Positions 59,018 to 64,000 of a DNA stretch of 64,000 bases are shown in pieces. How positions within the stretch are numbered: position 1 is the first letter of the stretch; every line of letters begins with the position of its first letter. The notes under the pieces were generated by a model. It was not told where the DNA came from, searched no databases, and saw only the letters and a list, made by a program, of their open reading frames with translations. The stretch is from Taudactylus pleione (Eukaryota > Chordata > Amphibia > Anura > Myobatrachidae), in assembly GCA_031769625.1 (NCBI GenBank), contig JAUIMM010000016.1, forward strand, positions 15,082,501 to 15,146,500. The letters run 5' to 3'. A program made the position numbers and the translations under genes.

Positions 59018-60121
59018 AACATACTGGTAGGATACTAGATTTCTTACAAAGTTGACCTAAAGTATGTGTGTGTGGGAGGGAATTTATCATGTGTACCCCA
59101 CTGTTTCAGGGAGTGCTGTGAATGATTCTCTGTACAAAGCAAATGAGTTTATTGCTATATAAATAAGCCATACTAAAATGACATGTGAATCTCTTCATCC
59201 CTATTGTTCACTGAGTAGATCTCTTGCTGATGTTGAGCTTCTCCCTTTATCCAAATAACCTTTAGATTCATGGAGATTTTCGTATTTGCCGTCTTGACCA
59301 GGGTTTCTTGACATACCGGCAGCAGGTCATGTCATGAGGATTTCCTCAAGCATGCATAGGGGAATTAATCTATTACATTGAATTTATAATGATCCTACCT
59401 GTTTTCAAAGAAGAAAATCCTTAAAACATAACTTGCCATTCTTTATTAGTCTTTATAGATTGTCCGTGTTTATTTGGAAGATAACCACTGAACCAGATGA
59501 ACTTCACTTACAGGTGCTCATTCAGAGGTGGACGTAAATGTAATTTGCGCTATTTCAACTGTGAATGCGTGCAGAAACCTCCATACACATTCTGAGGGCG
59601 ACGCATTTCGGACATATGACTGTCTGCACTAACAAGGCTAGGACGAGGGTAGGAGGTGGCATGTAAGTGCTGCCAAAGTATAGTAAAGATGTGATCACAC
59701 ACAGTGCTTCCCATGTGGACCACAAGAAAGAGGCAGATGCTCTTTTTTGGAGGTATATCATTTGCCGGTACTCGACAACTATGCAAGATACATACTGATG
59801 ATGAAGACAACGATTTTGATTGGCTGAATGTGTCTGAATCATTCTCCCAGTTATGCTAATACTATAGCAACATTGATGTGCGATTTATTCTTATTGTTAC
59901 AGTGAAATTACCAATTGTTGTGTAACAATACAGCATGTTTCCAAATTATATCATAAAGGGGAAGATAATGGATGTGTTGTGTATATTCATACGAACATAA
60001 TAAAAAATAATTATGTATTTGCGCCTTGGTGTAATTACTGTTCACACGGCAAATGCGACTTTATTACATATTCATAACACTGCCCAGTTATGTACTATAT
60101 TGCATACGCATTGTGCACTAT
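59018..60121. other. Non-coding stretch
   Basis: No gene. 'ggtgctcattcagaggtgga' at 59514 looks like a decayed Harbinger-type terminus but has no clear partner. Confidence 0.4.
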
Positions 60122-60622
60122 GGGCCTGATTCGCAAAGGCGATATTTTCGCAGATTGAGTGATTGTTTGCAAATGAGCATATGTGAAAGCCGCACTGCGC
60201 ACGTGCAGCGATTGCATTGCATTCATTCTCGCACATCGGAACCACTTGCAAAGCGAGTGACGGATAGTCAGCGGTTGGTAGTGGCAACAGGGGGTCGGTT
60301 AGAAAAATGCAGGTGTGTCTGACCATTTACATACCGTGTCATGGGCGTGCATAAATTAGCCATTGCAATCTCCTGCGCAGCATGAGACCTCTCTGTGTTG
60401 CCAGGAGCTGCAGTGCTTGCAGCTGGTCAGACTTAACTTACATGCTGCCAGATTGGCCGATGTGCGTCGATGTTACCAATGTCATCTGACAGATATGAGA
60501 AGGCAGCAGTGGGCGTCCCTATACTCGGCTAAGCTTTGGAAGGCATTAGCATATTGTAGCAACAGCGATTCGTAAGAGATCGCAGTTGTGAATGCTTTAG
60601 CATACATCTCTATATCAGGCCC
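60122..60622. mobile_element. Harbinger-type MITE, type C-like
   Basis: Starts 'gggcctgattcgcaaaggcg' and ends 'catctctatatcaggccc', flanked by tat/tat (60119-60121, 60623-60625). 'gggcgtgcataaattagcca' and 'gcagtgggcgtccct' are shared with type C. Confidence 0.85.
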
Positions 60623-60835
60623 TATATGTGTAGCTTTTACTACTGCCACGATCTCCTGACATAAACCAGGCACATTTACTTTTGTCCACTCTAGTTGTAA
60701 AGAAGGCATTTTCCCCCAGGTGCATTTATTTTTGTTCACCCCAATAAAGCAGACTAATATGCTGCCCATGCAGAGTGGAAGGATCTTTTATATATGGCCA
60801 GATCTGTATAGTAAACAGGATGCACTTTACACGGG

Positions 60836-61130
60836 ATCCCGGTGGTGAGACTCCCGACACCGGCATCCTGACAGGGATCGGATGCCGACACTTGTAGGTC
60901 AGTATCCTAACCCTACCCCTCTCCCTACCCCTAACCCTCACTCCCCGCTACCTTAACCTAACCTCCCCCTAGTGACTAAACCTAACCTCCCCCTCCCTGC
61001 ACACTAAACCTTACCCTCCCCTCTTACTGTCTAATTCTAACCCCTAACCCCAGTACTTTCCGTCGGAATGCATGCGCCAGGATTCTGGCTGGTGTCGGGA
61101 TTCTGGCACCGGCATTCTAAGCGCAGGCTT
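60836..61130. mobile_element. TIR element with a CCCTAA-like core, copy 2
   Basis: The left arm 'gactcccgacaccggcatcc' and the right arm 'ggtgtcgggattctggcacc' are inverted. The core 60905-61045 holds 'cctacccctaaccctcactc' and 'ctaaacctaacctccccctc'-type words. Shorter than copy 1. Confidence 0.7.
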
Positions 61131-61509
61131 CTAGCACTTTGCTATTTTGACCAAAACCTCTTTATACTTTCAATTTAGACTCACATTACCTCTATCAGTG
61201 TTTAAACTGCAATTTGTTTAGTCTCTAAACATTAAACCAAGTAATCTAGACCTGACCCACCAACATAACCCATTCCACCTGGTTATGTCGTTATGGCTTC
61301 TACTTAATTTTTAATTTCAGTTATGTTACTTATGCTAAATAAAATCAGTTAAATTTACTATATTAAGTAAGCAAGTAGAGCATTACTAACCTTTCTAAAG
61401 CATGGAAGACACACATAATGTATGAGATACAACATCATACTGTATCCAGTCTGATGTCATTTGACAGAATAAAAATCTTCAAATTTGGTAAATAGTCTAC
61501 TATATATAT

Positions 61510-62120
61510 TGTGATAGAAGCACTGGTAAAGTGGTCAATGGCAGGTACATTTGTCCTAGGTTTTTGGCCTATGTGTTATGAAAAACCCAAGGAGAAGTCT
61601 GTATTGTAAGCAGACCAGAGTATCGGCTTTTGGAAAAGCAGGTTTGGGTCCTGGGGGTGTGGATGTGAGGAAAAGGAGGGCTCCATCCACAGGCCACTCC
61701 AGGATTTGGGCCTTTCAGTCTAGTAACAGGCTCATTAGGGCTTGCAGCTGGAAATGGCTAATACAATCATGATTTGTTTGTGGCTGAGTGTCTCACACCT
61801 GGGAGAGCAGGCAGACTAGCTTGTTCAGAGACACTTGGTGATAATCCTTGTAAGTAATGTGCACGTGTTTTGTTGATCGTGAGGGCAATAGGCCCTACCA
61901 TTATTATAGAGAGGGAATCTGCTGTGTAGCTAATGCCCACTCGGGCTAGGACTTATGTTTATGTTTTGTTTATGTTTATATTCATGTGGCACAATAAATA
62001 CTGGTGCCAATCAGTATGTACGAGAACCCCAGACTTGTATCCTGTTTCTACAGCTGCTGTGTGTGTAAAGAAGGAGTCCATCTACCCCAGGAGAGGGACC
62101 CCTATCCCGACTGTGTCACA
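61510..62120 (+). repeat. Probable 5' LTR of a Ty3/gypsy element
   Basis: Starts TG ('tgtgatagaagcactgg') and ends CA ('gactgtgtcaca'), just ahead of a 'tttggtggagaatgcagg' segment in the primer-binding position. An AATAAA lies at 61993-61998 with a T/G-rich stretch before it, as expected for an LTR poly(A) signal. The 3' LTR is outside the window, so the limits are inferred. Confidence 0.55.
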
Positions 62121-62283
62121 TTTGGTGGAGAATGCAGGTAATCACACACTGAAGTTTGCAGCAAGAAAAAAATTTCCTTTAAAATTTAAAGCGACAGACA
62201 CGAAGTTGTGAAATCCATGAACGTGGCATCAGCAGATGATCAGAGAGGCCAGGTTCTGCTTTCAGCCTACCCCTAAAGACAAC

Positions 62284-63520
62284 ATGGAGGACATTGTTAA
62301 AGCCTTGTTCCAAGCTACGGCAGCTCAGCAATAAGCTATCAGGGCTCAGCAGGAAACTAACAAAATCCAGCAGGAATCCACCAGGGTGCAACTATTGGCC
62401 TTGGAGACCGCCCAGAGGCAGCAAGTCACCATCGAGCAAACCCGCCAGGCCTTAGCGGAAAATCGCCAGGCTTTACCGGAAAACAGCCAGGCCATAAAAG
62501 AGGTGGTACAACACCTAGTAGCCTCGTCTGGAGATGCATCCGCTGACCCTCCAACCCACACTCACTCCATACGCGCCAGTCATTTTTTACAGAAGATGAC
62601 TTCATGTGATGATGTGGAGGCGTATCTCTCGGTGTTTGAGAGAACTGCAGAAAGGGAGAGTTGGCACAAGGAACAGTGGGCAAGTCTTGTGGCACCCTTC
62701 CTGTCTGGAGAACCACAAAGGCCTACTATGATTTGTGCCTAGCTGATGCAAAGGACTATGTAAAACTAAAACGGGAGATCCTAACTCGCTCGGGAGTCAC
62801 CTCATTTATTTATGCCCAACGAGTCCACCGCTGGGAGTTCCAAATGGAAAGGCCTCCACGCTTACAGATGCAGGACCTCGTCCATCTAACCACAAAATGG
62901 CTACAGCCCAAGACGCTGACAGGACCACAGATCATGGAATTGTCGTGATGGACCGGTATCTGTGATTGCTACCTGTAACTCTGTGCAAGTGGGTGAGCCA
63001 TGCAGACCCTAAGTCCGCAGACCAGTTAGTTGAACTGGTGGAGAGGTATGTGGCGGCTGAGGAGCTGATGAGTGTGCCCCACTGAGCCCCAATGGCACAT
63101 CGGCGAACTCCCATTGACACTGGTAAGACTGTTCCAGGGGAGATGGGTGCTGGGCGGTGGAAAGTACTCAAGACTGGGAGTGTGGAACCTGAAGACAGGC
63201 CAGCCAGGCCAGGAAGATTCCTACCCCGTAAAAGACTAGGGGGTAAATTTACTAAAGTGAGAATTTTTAGAAGAGAGTTTTAAAAGTGATATTGCCCATA
63301 GCAACCAATCAGATTCTAGCTATTATCTTCTAGAAGGTGCTAGTTAAATGTTAAGTAGAATCTGATTGGTTGCTATGGGCAACATCACTTTTAAAACTCA
63401 CTTCTAAAAACTCTCACTTTAGTAAATTTACCCCTAGATATTAATGTAATTCAATGTTTCCGATGTGGTGGTTTCGGCCATATTGCGGCTAATTGTTCAC
63501 TTACCTCTGAACCTATGCAA
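62284..63520 (+). pseudogene. Gypsy gag, SCAN-like region and zinc knuckle, broken
   Basis: Structural protein of an LTR retrotransposon. ATG at 62284 is followed by an early stop at 62332-62334. A Gln-rich coiled-coil-like stretch (62386-62500) leads to a domain resembling the SCAN/capsid region of vertebrate Gmr1-like gypsy elements, split by frame changes near 62716 and 62935. A CCHC zinc knuckle (C-x2-C-x4-H-x4-C) lies at about 63457-63500. A palindromic MITE separates the SCAN-like part from the knuckle. Inactive as it stands. Confidence 0.82.
63239..63434. mobile_element. Palindromic MITE inside gag
   Basis: 'gggggtaaatttactaaagt' and 'ctttagtaaatttacccc' ends, near-perfect palindrome of ~196 bp with inner 'agcaaccaatcagattcta' arms. 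Flanked by TA (63237-63238, 63435-63436). It inserted after the retroelement. Confidence 0.92.
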
Positions 63521-63892
63521 TGTGATACTGCTCACGTCAACCGCAGGATGTCTTTCTTTGCACAACCAGCCTGTACTGCTGATCGGCAGGTTGAGACAGA
63601 TAAGCACATGTGTATACTCACTGTAGAAGGCAACCGAGTAGAGGCTCTGTTAGATTTTGGTAGCCTGGTTACACTTATGAAAGCTGAACTGGCGAACCCC
63701 TTGAAGCATAAGGGGAAAACTGTTGGTGTGACCTGCATACATGGGGATACCCGGTATTATGTTACTGCAGAAGTGAACATAGAAACACCATGTGGTTCAG
63801 TGATAGTCTCTGTGGGTTTGGTACAGGGCTTAATGTATGATGCAATATTGGGTAGAGACTTTGCTCACTTCTGGAAGTTGTGGGAAAGCTGA
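63515..63892 (+). pseudogene. Gypsy aspartic protease, catalytic motif altered
   Basis: A retropepsin-like domain follows the zinc knuckle. The flap region and a downstream ILGRDF motif (the usual ILG.D block) are recognisable. The expected catalytic D-S/T-G triad reads DFG (near 63654-63662), so the catalytic loop has lost its Ser/Thr. The frame stops at 63890-63892, ahead of any reverse transcriptase. The window ends at 64000 in what should be the linker to the polymerase. Confidence 0.75.
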
Positions 63893-64000
63893 TTTTGCAC
63901 AGAGGTAAATCACCCTGACTCATTTGAGAGGGTTACTGATGTAGTAGCAGAGTCAGAGATGTTCCCTTTTTCTAGTATGATTGGCGAACTAGAGAATGCG

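Overview
The window reads as a gene-poor, transposon-dense stretch of a large vertebrate nuclear genome. The best guess is an anuran amphibian. That is inferred from the mix of repeats: Tc1 elements, a CR1-type LINE, L2-like tails, a V-SINE-like SINE, short palindromic elements with 'agcaaccaatcagattcta' arms, swarms of Harbinger-type MITEs, and a Ty3/gypsy element with a SCAN-like gag region. I recognise no host gene. Coding capacity belongs to mobile elements or is an artefact of in-frame tandem repeats.

Layout. 1-9.7 kb: tandem arrays (41, ~150 and 49 bp units) with small hAT-like insertions and a 5'-truncated Tc1 split by a MITE. 10.66-18.04 kb: a complete 7.4 kb Harbinger element, the centrepiece. 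It has terminal inverted repeats, a 3-bp target duplication and three spliced genes: a Myb/SANT-like protein A (four exons, minus), a HARBI1-like DDE transposase (plus, one frameshift in a T run) and a second Myb/SANT-like protein B (three exons, minus). 18-24.4 kb: a SINE and a cluster of Harbinger-type MITEs, several nested. One family there is built almost entirely of consecutive hairpins. 24.4-45 kb: mostly non-coding, with a full-length dead Tc1, further MITEs, hAT-like elements and a 45-bp array. 45-49 kb: a CR1 LINE on the minus strand split by a MITE whose removal restores the reading frame. 49-61 kb: sparse, with two elements carrying CCCTAA-like cores, an L2-like LINE with two nested insertions, and more MITEs. 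61.5-64 kb: the 5' end of a decayed Ty3/gypsy retrotransposon running off the window.

How the parts fit. The Harbinger element supplies a candidate transposase and two candidate DNA-binding partners. At least a dozen non-autonomous elements in the window have related ends (GGGCCTGATTCAG-like) and 3-bp duplications, and the type A and C copies also share subterminal layout. They look like its present or past dependants. This is inference from sequence likeness; no alignment or database search was run.
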